In this document: positions 19,101-26,930 of the stretch, piece after piece
Layout of the letters: every line of letters begins with the position of its first letter
Position numbering within the stretch: position 1 is the stretch's first letter
Origin: JAQUTK01 sp963677415
Lineage (GTDB): Bacteria; Bacteroidota; Bacteroidia; Bacteroidales; JAQUTK01
Length of the DNA: 64,000 nucleotides
Assembly (NCBI GenBank): GCA_963677415.2
Contig: CAXXFJ010000013.1
Coordinates: 155,808-219,807 of the forward strand
Direction: 5' to 3'
The notes under the pieces: generated by a model
The model's database searches: none
Seen by the model: only the letters and a program-made list of their open reading frames with translations
Told to the model about the DNA's origin: nothing
Program-made: the position numbers and the translations under genes

Positions 19101-19310
19101 ACACCAATCCGTGGAAGGGGCAATATTGCCTATATCCCTGAACTTCCATCCTTCAGGCAGTTGATCGGATACTCCTGTGGAATAAGGTCTTGGTATTCGG
19201 GTGGGATTGTAGGCAACACTGTTTGTCGTTGTCAACATAAAAAAACTGACAAACAACGTTTCTGAAAAGAAACGTATGCCATCTTTGATCCTCAGTATAA
19301 ATGTATTCAT
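16200..19310 (-). CDS. Very large secreted protein with lectin-like and CBM6-like domains, paralog B
   Basis: Exported protein of 1036 residues; function unknown. A hydrophobic signal region near the N-terminus (about 15-33) is followed by an N-terminal jelly-roll of concanavalin-like type (LPEGWKFRDIGNIAPSTDW, then GFVMVRSGMASDDRM). A beta-rich middle leads to a CBM6-like domain (GDWVSYTVNAPREGYYVIRA, then RIDVNGIKQVSELRL and FLKRGKNHLKMIAIS). A helical, Asp/Ser-rich linker with repeated YDT and LDS elements precedes a second jelly-roll (KPIEISMKIDSVTNTGIGTY, FWWDYLQDPLRM). The tail (GQVSLKVYDAFGMLKEVI, GVYLLRLNGPNNEQYVRF) looks like a FlgD-type beta-sandwich. No catalytic motif is apparent. 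The gene is 80 bases downstream of its paralog and the two are probably co-transcribed. Surface glycan binding is a reasonable guess only. Confidence 0.7.
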   Translation of the reverse strand: MNTFILRIKDGIRFFSETLFVSFFMLTTTNSVAYNPTRIPRPYSTGVSDQLPEGWKFRDIGNIAPSTDWCYKASLGLFYLKAYGNEMGKQKDDCAFIYTETDQDMQVQARIMDAETVKDADASGFVMVRSGMASDDRMAFVKVNNDAKTVVLQFRSEIGGANGSYNSGSIQCSTNGSTHTPPDCYPRWLKIVRQGKYVQAYQKDDLEEAEWYQFGRGVQQIGTKGKVYMGIGACANLNNQYYNGDLTKPAIFLIDNVSVSEIEIPYEVSEEDQTFINHSFYDFLRPGKSMDIDVTKLFGHAVNEYFTVECESLDPSVMEAYFWEKPVEDPEDGEEFRKYVRVKGLRDGVTSLRLSSTIKGFTMQADFTVAVSNGKAMKQNIEAASPFGWEHINLEIPVNPNAVFGEEFVRRNLMVSKKYPSYIGSWEYDWGGRDIGNHARTPGNNPPTSNKESEMYVRGASTYTFRNELISYSKADNFARDTVRAETEGAAGSDIDLAFYPVLPKESSSMFFLVPDSTDATGINWNMSRGFYTRRITTTGFGEPICPYITNIQAGDWVSYTVNAPREGYYVIRAFTGYNSDDPKFMRIDVNGIKQVSELRLGGKGGSEAQIFLKRGKNHLKMIAISRDFNFYGFSFLFHTLVRSTYSGLSYDTSTNFRPKILTDTTLMAEDEKLEYDSILAIYETSNITQKTIMDSLLRGYPKETIYDTTAILSDYAQRLDSLHIPYSTHSEKLSALDTIANKLIKSIDNITFYTNQRSEMKHIDVTSYLYKRGYDPHKPIEISMKIDSVTNTGIGTYVGLMMRTLSNGELPANSPFFSFGVGSYEGARFAYRWGYDYNYKKLDNPTIAQDVYIKLRLNFYAQNYVTAYYSYDNLFWWDYLQDPLRMDFMSSDMREKDIAVGLYFTGGASTGDICQAVARISNIRVNQYDSMEEFERQYAQEEMINYQLSMSKTTIKGYEPVDITYNVCKPGQVSLKVYDAFGMLKEVILDEDKPFSKEPIVRTHLFTGLTETGVYLLRLNGPNNEQYVRFRYIAE

Positions 19311-19390
19311 AGCTGGTTTTTAAAAATTCAACGTACTTTATCTAGTGTTAATTACCTCACGACTCTTTGTATATGGATTTGACATAGGAT

Positions 19391-22300
19391 CTACTCCGCT
19401 ATATATCGGAAACGTACATATTGCTCATTGTTCGGCCCATTCAACCGGAGCAGATAGATGCCTGACTCTGTCAGACCGGTAAAGATATGCGTTAGCATTA
19501 TCGGTTCTTTGCAAAATGGCTTATCCTTATCAAAGATTGTTTCTTTCAACAAACCAAAGGCATCAAAGACTTTTAAAGAGACCTGTCCCGGCTTAATCAC
19601 ATTATATGTGATGTCAACAGGTTCATTTCTTCTTATTGTAGTGGTGCTCATGGTTAATGGCAGATTCCACATCTCCTTCTGCGAGTACTGTCGTTCAAAA
19701 TCCTCCATGCTCTCATACTGCTTCACGGTAAAGTTGCTGGCCTTTGCCATGGCCAAACAGATATCGCCCGTAAAATCGCCTCCCGTAAGATACATTCCGA
19801 TGGCGATATCACGATCCACACCGTCAACTGAAAGAAAGCCGACCTTTATCGGGTCTTCCAGATATTCCCACCAGAAATTACCGTCGTAGGAATAGTATGC
19901 TGTCATGTAGTCTTGCGCATAGAAGTTAAGTCGGATTTTGAGATACACATCCTGAGCAATGTCTTCATTATCAAACTTCTTATAATCATAATTGAACGCC
20001 CACCGGTAGCTGAATCGTCCTCCTTCGTACGAGCCGACACCGAAAGAGGCATACGGAGAGTTAGGTGATACCTCTCCGTTCAGCAAGCTTCTCATCATAA
20101 ACCCCAGATATGTTCCCTTGCCTGTATTGGCTACCGTGTCAATCTTCATCGAGATCTCTATCGGCTTTGTCGGGTCGTACCCTTTCTTGTAGAGGAAACT
20201 CGTCACATCGATGTGTTTCATCGGTGACTGCTGCGTGGTAAAGAAGGTCATCGAATCAATTGCATGCGTCAGTCTGTAGGTGATCGTATCCAATGCCACC
20301 AGTTTTTCTGTTTGGGTGCGATACGGGATAGTCATGCTATCCAGCTGTGCGCTGTATCGGCTCAAGATGGCAGCGGTATCATAGACCGTCTTTAGGGGAT
20401 AATAGAGTAGTGTAGAATCCATTCTGATCCGTTGCTTTTCAGAAGATGTATCATACACAGTTTGAATGGAGTCGTAGGTTATCTTCTCATCTTCCGCCAT
20501 CAGGCTCGTGTCAATGAGCACCTCCGGCTGGAAATATTTTTCCGCGTCAAAAGTAATACCCGAATAGGGGACCTTAACAGCAGATGCAAACAAGATACGG
20601 AATCCTAATAGATTGAAGTCCATCGAATTCGCTACGAACTTCAGCTGATTCCGTCCCTGGGTTAAAAAGATCAGTTCTCTGGCACCCTCTTTCCAATCTG
20701 CCCCACCCATCCCCTTCTTTATGGCAAGCTCTTTGATTTGGGTGATTCCGTTCACATCCACACGAAGACTTTTGTGTTCATCTCTGCATGCTGCCACGGG
20801 GCTGATCCTGTAGTAACCGGTGCGAGGAGCATAAACGGTATAGGCTATCCAGTCGCTTGCCTTGATATTTGTGATGTAGGGGAAACCCTCTCCGTCAAAA
20901 CCAGTTTGGGATATGTGTCTTGTATAAAGCCCCCTGGAAAGTTCCCAAATAATGCCTATTATAGTGTCCACTACTCCCTTGAAGACCAAATCATCATGAG
21001 TATTCGAACCCACAAAAGCTAAGTCGACATAAGACCCCGAGGCACCACCCACTTCCGAACGGTTCGTGTCTTTTGCAAATTTGTCTGCCTTGGTATACGT
21101 CACTATCTCATCTCGGAAGGTATAGGTTCCGGCATTTTTCACATACATCTCCGACTTCATGTCTTCTGTAGGTGGATTATTGCCTGGTGTTTTTGCATGA
21201 TTGCCTACATCATATCCTCCCCAGTCATACTCCCAGCTTCCCAGGAAGGATGGGATCCGCTTACTGATTAACAGATCCTTTTTTACGAACTCTTCCCCCC
21301 ATACAATCTCCGGATTAACCGGTATCTCCAGGCTCTTCAGTGTCCATCCAAAAGGAGTTGTAGCCTTGGCATCCTTCGGTTTGGCCTTTCCTGTTGAAAC
21401 ACCTACCGCATAATCAGCTCTCATGGTGAAACCTTTGATGGTACAGGTCAATTTCAGAGAGGTGACCCCATCCCGAAGTCCTTTGACGCTGACATACTTG
21501 CGAAACTCCTCACCATCTTTCGGATTCTCCACAGGTTCTTCCCAGAAATAGGCTTCCGCAACTGTCGGATCGACAGACTCACATTCAATGGTAAAATATT
21601 CACCCAAGAAATGACCAAACACGTTGGTGATGTCAATGTTTCTGGATTTTCCGGGAGTGATATACTCGTAAAAAGCCGTTGAAACGGATTCCGGATACAA
21701 CGTCTCATACGGGATCTCTATATCCGTCACAGACAGATTGTCAAACTTAAAGATCGCAGGTTTGGTACGGTCACCATTGTAAGCACTGTTACCCAACTCA
21801 GCACAGGCAGTAATACCCAGATATGCCTTGCCTGTCATAGCAAGTCTGCGAATCGAGCCTAAACGCACCCAGGGAGCACCTTCGTAATCATCTTTCTGAT
21901 AAGGAGAGACATACCTGCCTTCACGGACAAGTTTCAGCCAGCGTGGATAACAGTCCGGAGGAGTATGGGTGCTACCGACAGTACCACAGTCATATACGCC
22001 AAGGTTATCTGAAGATCCATCCATACCTCCTATGGCTGAACGACAAAAAACCGAGACAGATTTATTGCTCCAACTTCCTGCATCAAGGTATATCATGGGA
22101 TCATCATTGGCCATACCCGCACGGATCATTAAACCTCCCACAGCCCGAGACTTATCCACTTTCTCGGCATCCATGATACGGACTTCCAGTTGTACATCCT
22201 GATCGGATTCCGAATACAGAAACCCGCATTGATCATTATTACGGTTCCCCCATAGACTTTCCCCATACGCTTTCAGATAATACGATCCGTCGGAAGCCTT

Positions 22301-22495
22301 ATAGCACCAGTCCGTGGCAGGCGCAATATTGCCAATATCCTTGAAATGCCATCCCTCGGGCAGAGGATCAGAGTAGCCGGTAGAGTATGGCCTAGGGATC
22401 CGCTTTGGATCATAAGCATAGCCATTACTAATGGTTAATGCTAACACGGTACTTATCAGTACTCTTGTCATCAAAAAAATAGTGCTATTTTTCAT
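19391..22495 (-). CDS. Very large secreted protein with lectin-like and CBM6-like domains, paralog A
   Basis: Exported protein of 1034 residues with signal peptide (about 1-27, ending SNGYA) and the same architecture as its downstream paralog: N-terminal concanavalin-like jelly-roll (LPEGWHFKDIGNIAPATDW, GGLMIRAGMANDDPM), beta-rich middle, CBM6-like domain (SDWIAYTVYAPRTGYYRIS, RVDVNGITQIKELAI, FLTQGRNQLKFVANS), helical linker, second jelly-roll (KPIEISMKIDTVANTGKGTY) and FlgD-like tail ending FRYIAE, identical to the paralog over its last 18 residues. The two proteins align almost without gaps, so they came from a tandem duplication. There is no SusC/SusD pair beside them. No firm promoter pair was found upstream; a lone TAACTTTG box is at 22552-22559. 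Confidence 0.7.
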   Translation of the reverse strand: MKNSTIFLMTRVLISTVLALTISNGYAYDPKRIPRPYSTGYSDPLPEGWHFKDIGNIAPATDWCYKASDGSYYLKAYGESLWGNRNNDQCGFLYSESDQDVQLEVRIMDAEKVDKSRAVGGLMIRAGMANDDPMIYLDAGSWSNKSVSVFCRSAIGGMDGSSDNLGVYDCGTVGSTHTPPDCYPRWLKLVREGRYVSPYQKDDYEGAPWVRLGSIRRLAMTGKAYLGITACAELGNSAYNGDRTKPAIFKFDNLSVTDIEIPYETLYPESVSTAFYEYITPGKSRNIDITNVFGHFLGEYFTIECESVDPTVAEAYFWEEPVENPKDGEEFRKYVSVKGLRDGVTSLKLTCTIKGFTMRADYAVGVSTGKAKPKDAKATTPFGWTLKSLEIPVNPEIVWGEEFVKKDLLISKRIPSFLGSWEYDWGGYDVGNHAKTPGNNPPTEDMKSEMYVKNAGTYTFRDEIVTYTKADKFAKDTNRSEVGGASGSYVDLAFVGSNTHDDLVFKGVVDTIIGIIWELSRGLYTRHISQTGFDGEGFPYITNIKASDWIAYTVYAPRTGYYRISPVAACRDEHKSLRVDVNGITQIKELAIKKGMGGADWKEGARELIFLTQGRNQLKFVANSMDFNLLGFRILFASAVKVPYSGITFDAEKYFQPEVLIDTSLMAEDEKITYDSIQTVYDTSSEKQRIRMDSTLLYYPLKTVYDTAAILSRYSAQLDSMTIPYRTQTEKLVALDTITYRLTHAIDSMTFFTTQQSPMKHIDVTSFLYKKGYDPTKPIEISMKIDTVANTGKGTYLGFMMRSLLNGEVSPNSPYASFGVGSYEGGRFSYRWAFNYDYKKFDNEDIAQDVYLKIRLNFYAQDYMTAYYSYDGNFWWEYLEDPIKVGFLSVDGVDRDIAIGMYLTGGDFTGDICLAMAKASNFTVKQYESMEDFERQYSQKEMWNLPLTMSTTTIRRNEPVDITYNVIKPGQVSLKVFDAFGLLKETIFDKDKPFCKEPIMLTHIFTGLTESGIYLLRLNGPNNEQYVRFRYIAE

Positions 22496-23045
22496 CTTTT
22501 GAAATAATTACCCTTCAAGTAAATGAGATGCGTTCAGTAATACTACAGAAACAAAGTTATTCATTATTATGGATGTGGATCTTTATGAGCCAAAATTAAA
22601 TATACAAATTCCATTGTTTCATCTTATAATTTTAAAGATTGGAAGATCTATTTTTGATTGTCATTCTATAAATCATAATTATTGAAATATTCCGAGTGCA
22701 AATGTAATATATTATTTTTTACAAACTGTAAAAAGTTAGTGGACATCTATAAGTGTTAAAACCGACGTAATATTCTGATATTTAGAAGCATGAGACACCT
22801 TTAATAATATCTATGGTGGACATCTTTATTTCGTCTTAATAACAACGAGAAAAACACAGGCTAATTTGGCCCTTTTTACATCCAAAATGAAATACTTTGG
22901 GCTCTTTCTTTTTCTTGGATAAAATTGAATAGTATCATGCCTTTATAAGAGAATAATTCATTTATGCATATATTATAAATGTAGATCTTGTGGGTGTCTG
23001 CAAAAAAAGTAAATTTTGCACATCCTTTTTTGAATACATTCAGAT
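22496..23045. other. Gene-free AT-rich spacer upstream of the large secreted genes
   Basis: No gene, tRNA or long repeat is supported. A 10-base word, GTGGACATCT, occurs twice in the same orientation (22739-22748 and 22816-22825), 77 bases apart, which could be regulatory for the downstream pair of large genes. Base composition is clearly richer in A and T than the flanking coding sequence. Confidence 0.4.
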
Positions 23046-23086
23046 AAAAGAAACGTCCGTTCTTTCATCAAATGAAAGAACGGACG
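23046..23086 (-). terminator. Intrinsic terminator of rubredoxin
   Basis: A perfect 15-base stem (23054-23068 with 23072-23086, CGTCCGTTCTTTCAT) closes a 3-base loop. Read on the minus strand it follows the rubredoxin stop by 21 bases and runs into TTTCTTTTATCT. Confidence 0.85.
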
Positions 23087-23107
23087 CACCAACTATTGTC
23101 AGGTCAA

Positions 23108-23272
23108 TTAGTCTTCTACAACCTCAAAATCTTCTTTTGTCACGCCACAAAGTGGACAAACCCAATCATCAGGAAGGTCTTCAAAGGAAGTACCCGGCTG
23201 AATGTCGCTATCAGGATCACCTTTTTCCGGATCATAGATGTAATCGCAAACTGTGCAAATGTACTTTTTCAT
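23108..23272 (-). CDS. Rubredoxin
   Basis: Small iron-binding electron carrier of 54 residues, cytoplasmic. It starts MKKYICTVCDYIYDPEKGD and has the two Cys-x-x-Cys pairs that bind one iron atom, CTVC near residues 6-9 and CPLC near residues 39-42, separated by PGTSFEDLPDDWV, which is the standard rubredoxin layout and length. In anaerobes these proteins pass electrons to peroxide- or oxygen-detoxifying enzymes, though none lies beside it here. The gene stands alone with a strong terminator immediately downstream. Confidence 0.96.
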   Translation of the reverse strand: MKKYICTVCDYIYDPEKGDPDSDIQPGTSFEDLPDDWVCPLCGVTKEDFEVVED

Positions 23273-23768
23273 TGTCTAATCATTTTATTTGTTAGTAGAT
23301 TGATATTCTTGAACAGCAAATATAACCAGGATATTTGCATTCTCACAATTATTTCTTTCAAATAATTTCAATTCGCTTCATTTTTCTTGAAAACAGCGCT
23401 GCATCTCTTCTGTTATCCTCTCTTATCTCTTGTGTTCTCTGATGTATTTGCTAAAAGACCCTTTTGTATCTATTCTTCATTACAGCGCAGTTAATAATGT
23501 CGTAACCGCAATCCTCCGTTTCTAAGCGAAACTGTATCAAAAAGGGGCAATAGCAAGTAATTTTGTAAGCAATATGCGAGCGAGCAAGTAAGAACGAGAG
23601 GAGCCACATTGCTCTACAGCATACTGTGGGATGTGGCTTGGTGCACTTGGTGCATTGAAATGAAGGTATCCTCCCATTCTGAAAGTAAAAATAAAAAAAA
23701 ATAATTATCGGCTCAGAAGTCACAGTAAAAAAGGCTGCTCCTTACCGTCAAAGACTACAACCTTTACC

Positions 23769-23818
23769 GTCATTGCGGGATTGACCAAGGAGATTGCGGG
23801 TCGATGCCCGCAATGACT
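23769..23818. repeat. Palindromic ATTGCGGG/CCCGCAATGA repeat
   Basis: TCATTGCGGG is followed within 40 bases by AGATTGCGGGTCGATGCCCG and CAATGACTTC, so inward and outward copies of the same word pair. The same word family occurs at about 59.32 kb and as a tandem array at 61.19-61.37 kb, which marks it as a dispersed intergenic repeat. Confidence 0.7.
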
Positions 23819-23873
23819 TCAATAAAAGGATTTGTCCGTCCTTATGCATGGATACACGCATACGGACACGATT

Positions 23874-23941
23874 AGCGTTTGACAGTTGTCCTACGCTAGT
23901 TCTACAGTTGTGGTACGCTAAGTCTACAATTGTCAAACGCT
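23874..23941. repeat. 22-base-period repeat inside a long inverted repeat
   Basis: Two 22-base units start at 23885 and 23907 (GTTGTCCTACGCTAG and GTTGTGGTACGCTAA), with a partial third at 23929. The outer arms AGCGTTTGACAGTTGT (23874-23889) and ACAATTGTCAAACGCT (23926-23941) are inverted copies with one mismatch, so the block can fold as one hairpin. No coding sequence is supported. Confidence 0.65.
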
Positions 23942-24014
23942 GGGGGCCTCAGTCTGGAAATATTAAAGCCCACAGATGCTTTAGAGCTCATATAAGGGTG
24001 ATCCTATTCGCTCC

Positions 24015-24092
24015 TAACACAGATTTTAGTAGACTCTTTTAAATGTTTCTCTGACTCCGGTTGACTCTCTTCACTCCCCGGTTGACTATTTT
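24015..24092 (-). repeat. Orphan copy of IS3-type right-end array
   Basis: Read on the minus strand this block contains GAGAGTCAACCGGAGTCAGA followed by AAAAGAGTCTACTAAAATCT. The same two words, with the same order and about 30 bases between starts, lie at the right end of the IS element at 60.87-60.95 kb. No transposase fragment is present here, so it is either a solo relic of an IS end or a small non-autonomous element. Confidence 0.6.
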
Positions 24093-24119
24093 TTGTGGGG
24101 CAATCGTCGTGCAAGTAAC

Positions 24120-24165
24120 AAAAAAAAGAATTCCCAAGTAACTTATAATAAGTTACTTGGGAATT
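24120..24165 (-). terminator. Intrinsic terminator of tRNA-Leu
   Basis: A perfect 17-base stem (24129-24145 with 24149-24165, AATTCCCAAGTAACTTA) with a 3-base loop, followed on the minus strand by TTCTTTTTTTT. It begins 7 bases after the tRNA 3-prime end. Confidence 0.9.
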
Positions 24166-24172
24166 ATCTAAG

Positions 24173-24255
24173 TGCCCAGAACAAGACTCGAACTTGCACG
24201 TCATTGCTAACACTAGTACCTGAAACTAGCGCGTCTACCATTTCGCCACCTGGGC
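24173..24255 (-). tRNA. tRNA-Leu (anticodon CAG)
   Basis: Minus-strand sequence folds as a class II tRNA: acceptor GCCCAGG paired with TCTGGGC (one G-T pair) and discriminator A, D-arm GCGAAATGGTAGACGC, anticodon loop TTCAGGT between CTAGT and ACTAG, a variable arm, and T-arm GTTCGAGTC. The 83-base length and long variable arm fit leucine; the CAG anticodon reads CTG. CCA is not encoded. Confidence 0.95.
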
Positions 24256-24339
24256 AGGTATTGGGTGACTTTCGTCACTGGATAAGATTTCAAATTCAGA
24301 TGCTGTGAGTTCGCTAACCCTATCTTTAATTTGTGGATG

Positions 24340-24370
24340 CAAAGGTAGAACTTATCCTGTAACATGCAAA
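24340..24370 (-). promoter_or_regulatory. Promoter of tRNA-Leu
   Basis: On the minus strand TTTG (24367-24370), exactly 19 bases, then TACCTTTG (24340-24347), a perfect match to the Bacteroidetes consensus. The transcript would start about 78 bases before the tRNA, leaving a leader to be trimmed. Confidence 0.8.
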
Positions 24371-24474
24371 ATGTTTTCTCTTTTTTTTAAATGAAATTTC
24401 GCCGTACAATCAGGCCCATATTCCCCTATAACGAAAGACGAATTCCAATCAGGTTTCCTTATCAGGCTCACTCC

Positions 24475-25476
24475 TCAAAGATCATAGCAAACAGGGAAGT
24501 GATCGCTGTAACCTCCGGTATATTTCTTTCCTGCCCAACTTCGAAAGGGCTTGGTTCCACCATATTTCTTATCTTTCTCTTGCAAAAAGTCCGGAGCATA
24601 GATCCATGCCGGCTGAAATGTGCCGGCTTCCACTCTTGGCTGAAGCAACAACCCGTTGACATAGATCTGATCGATAAGACTCCACGAATCGATATATTTA
24701 TAACTTCCTTTCGTTTGAGCAGGAAGTGAAGAGGGAAAAAGAGAATAAAGTGCACCGGGGGAAACTGATCCTTCAACATCCTTTGTCTGCAGTACTTCTT
24801 TTACATCAGGATCTTTGTAATCAGTATTGAAATCTCCCATAAGCAGCAAATGCAGATTGCGACGCACCGTACTAAGAGTGTCAATCTTTGCTTTTATCTG
24901 TCTGAGAGCCACAAGTCGAGCCTCACGCGAACCGCTTCGCACTTTGGATGGCAAATGACAGACAAAAATATCCAGGGTGTCGTGAAGGAGAGTAAGACCG
25001 GTGACATGAAGCAAATCGCGTGTCGGACGAATCGTTGTGTCCTGAAAAACAACCGGATAACTATGATACTCCAGCAACCGAAACCGTTCGGGACGATACA
25101 GCAGAGCTACGTCAATGCCACGTACATCCGCACAATTGGTCATCACATACTGGTAATCTTGTCGACGGAGGGAAGAGCGACGGGTAAGCTGAAAAAGCAC
25201 GCTGTCATTTTCCACTTCGCATAGACCTACCAGTACCGGTGGCTCCCACTCTCCTGCTGAGACGATGACACGTGCTATATGATTGAGTTTCTCATTGAAA
25301 CGGCCATAACCCCAGCGTCGCACAGAACCAGGCAAGAACTCCTCATCCTCCTTTCCGGGATCTTTCTCACAATCAAAAAGGTTTTCAACATTATAAAATA
25401 GTACGCGAAAAGGAGGCTCATCAGCTCTTGCGACCAATGTTAAGATCATCAGTACAAGCAAGAGTAATAACTTCAT
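24475..25476 (-). CDS. Secreted endonuclease/exonuclease/phosphatase family protein
   Basis: Protein of 333 residues with a signal peptide (about 1-18) followed by the family opening PPFRVLFYNVENLFD. Other landmarks are VLVGLCEVEND (metal-binding Glu), DIFVCHLPSKVRSGSREARL, LHLLLMGDFNTDYKDPD and the C-terminal YSDHFPV with its catalytic His. This fold hydrolyses phosphodiester or phosphomonoester bonds in nucleic acids or lipids; which one is unclear. Its ATG overlaps the stop of the upstream beta-helix lipoprotein by one base, so it is translationally coupled and forms an operon with it and pepD. Confidence 0.88.
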   Translation of the reverse strand: MKLLLLLVLMILTLVARADEPPFRVLFYNVENLFDCEKDPGKEDEEFLPGSVRRWGYGRFNEKLNHIARVIVSAGEWEPPVLVGLCEVENDSVLFQLTRRSSLRRQDYQYVMTNCADVRGIDVALLYRPERFRLLEYHSYPVVFQDTTIRPTRDLLHVTGLTLLHDTLDIFVCHLPSKVRSGSREARLVALRQIKAKIDTLSTVRRNLHLLLMGDFNTDYKDPDVKEVLQTKDVEGSVSPGALYSLFPSSLPAQTKGSYKYIDSWSLIDQIYVNGLLLQPRVEAGTFQPAWIYAPDFLQEKDKKYGGTKPFRSWAGKKYTGGYSDHFPVCYDL

Positions 25477-26918
25477 TAATTCTGTTCTGTTGAAGCAGGT
25501 ACGTATTCAAATGCACCCATATCCGGAGTACCATCAGACATACGACTAATTCCATCCGCATCTAGTGGCAATAACACGGAGAAGTCCGGATCAGCCTTGC
25601 CAATAGCTGCAGAAAGTGAATCCAAATGGAAATCATAGATGTAATTATCATTGCCCGTAGCTCGAAACAACGGATCTTCGCTCCATAGTATATCCGTAAA
25701 GCGGTTATCCGTAATCTCCTTCGAACGTATCAGTGAAGCATGGAAGGTACATTCAAAAGGTACTTCTTCTTTGGACGAACTATTCAACACAACCTCCGGA
25801 TTGCGCGAACCATAGATGATACAGTTCGTAAAGGAGGTATTAGTAATTGGATATACAATCTGGCTTGCGGCTGAAGAACCAGTATAGTTACTGATGCTCA
25901 CAGAGGTTCCTTCACGGAGGTCCCATACATAATAGTTGGCAATGGTACAATGCAGGAAGCGATAACTCCCGCCCAGCAGAGAGAGACACGCATAGCGCGC
26001 ATTGGTAAACAGCGAGTTATCCGCCTCAATGCGACAGTTTACGGCTTGTAAGCCATAACCTCGCACATTATGAATCGTCGAACTGTGCATTTCCAGTTTG
26101 AGACCCGTCACATCGGATGAGTCTGCAATGATACCATAATTGCCTCCACGGATAATGGTATGTGTGAGACTATTTCCCATACTCCCGGCAGAGAGGCGCA
26201 CTCCCTCCCATTGTCCGGCAAGGAAATCATACGGCAGATTGTCAAACAAATTATCAATACGATCACCACGTAGCACCACCGGAGAAGTAGCTGTCCCTTG
26301 CGTGATGAGTGTGCCATCAACAACCAGTTTGGCGCCACTATGGAAATGCAATGTAGTGCCGGCAGTGAGTGTCAGAGTAATGCCCGGAGCGACATACAAA
26401 CTGTCCTGAATAACATAGGGACGAGTGGAAGTAAGTGTCGTATCTGAAGTGATTATCTTTCCCTTCCACATATTGGCATCCTGTCCGTAGGCACGCAACT
26501 TGACATGCTGCATCACTCCGTTAGAGATAAAAACAATCGAGTCTTTCAATAACACCGGTCCGTTTTGACCTGTTGCTGATGGATTGATACGAACGAAAAC
26601 GAACATACTATCCTTTGCAGCAATCTCCAGACCGTTGATAATGTCGGCAGGTTGCCCATCCACATTCATTAAAAAGCCAGAATGATCGGGATCGGCCATG
26701 TAAAGAGTCTCAATGCGCAAAGCCTTGCTATTCCTGTTATAGATCATCAAACGCTGGTCTGCAGATGCCAGTCCGGTGAAGACGGTGTCAAAGGAGACTG
26801 TATCTAATGAAAAGGAAAGCCGATCTGATGGATTGGAGGAAAACTCATCCTTCTGACAGGATGTTATTCCGACAAGTAACAGAAACAGAGTAGCACAAAC
26901 AGAAAGAAACTTCTTCAT
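25476..26918 (-). CDS. Lipoprotein with right-handed beta-helix
   Basis: Protein of 480 residues with a lipoprotein signal (lipobox GITSC, Cys21) that places it on the outer or inner membrane surface. An N-terminal beta domain with RLSFSLDTVSFDTVFTG is followed from about residue 160 by repeats of a right-handed beta-helix (LTLTAGTTLHFHSGAKLVVD, WEGVRLSAGS, NYGIIADSSD, YGLQAVNCRIEADNSLF), ending PDMGAFEY, a sequence commonly seen at the end of such proteins. No catalytic residues can be assigned. It lies 12 bases after pepD and overlaps the exonuclease-phosphatase gene by one base. Role unknown. Confidence 0.8.
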   Translation of the reverse strand: MKKFLSVCATLFLLLVGITSCQKDEFSSNPSDRLSFSLDTVSFDTVFTGLASADQRLMIYNRNSKALRIETLYMADPDHSGFLMNVDGQPADIINGLEIAAKDSMFVFVRINPSATGQNGPVLLKDSIVFISNGVMQHVKLRAYGQDANMWKGKIITSDTTLTSTRPYVIQDSLYVAPGITLTLTAGTTLHFHSGAKLVVDGTLITQGTATSPVVLRGDRIDNLFDNLPYDFLAGQWEGVRLSAGSMGNSLTHTIIRGGNYGIIADSSDVTGLKLEMHSSTIHNVRGYGLQAVNCRIEADNSLFTNARYACLSLLGGSYRFLHCTIANYYVWDLREGTSVSISNYTGSSAASQIVYPITNTSFTNCIIYGSRNPEVVLNSSSKEEVPFECTFHASLIRSKEITDNRFTDILWSEDPLFRATGNDNYIYDFHLDSLSAAIGKADPDFSVLLPLDADGISRMSDGTPDMGAFEYVPASTEQN

Positions 26919-26930
26919 AGCTGCAACGTA

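Noticed and set aside
16200..22495. Type IX secretion tail on the giant proteins
   Set aside because: The last 80 residues look like a FlgD or sorting-type beta-sandwich, but the ending FRYIAE lacks the usual basic close and no type IX genes are visible, so I only describe the fold.
23451..23723. Open frame of 90 codons on the minus strand
   Set aside because: Unusual residue composition (runs of Phe and Tyr from A-rich DNA), no recognizable domain, no promoter and overlap with repeat-rich spacer.
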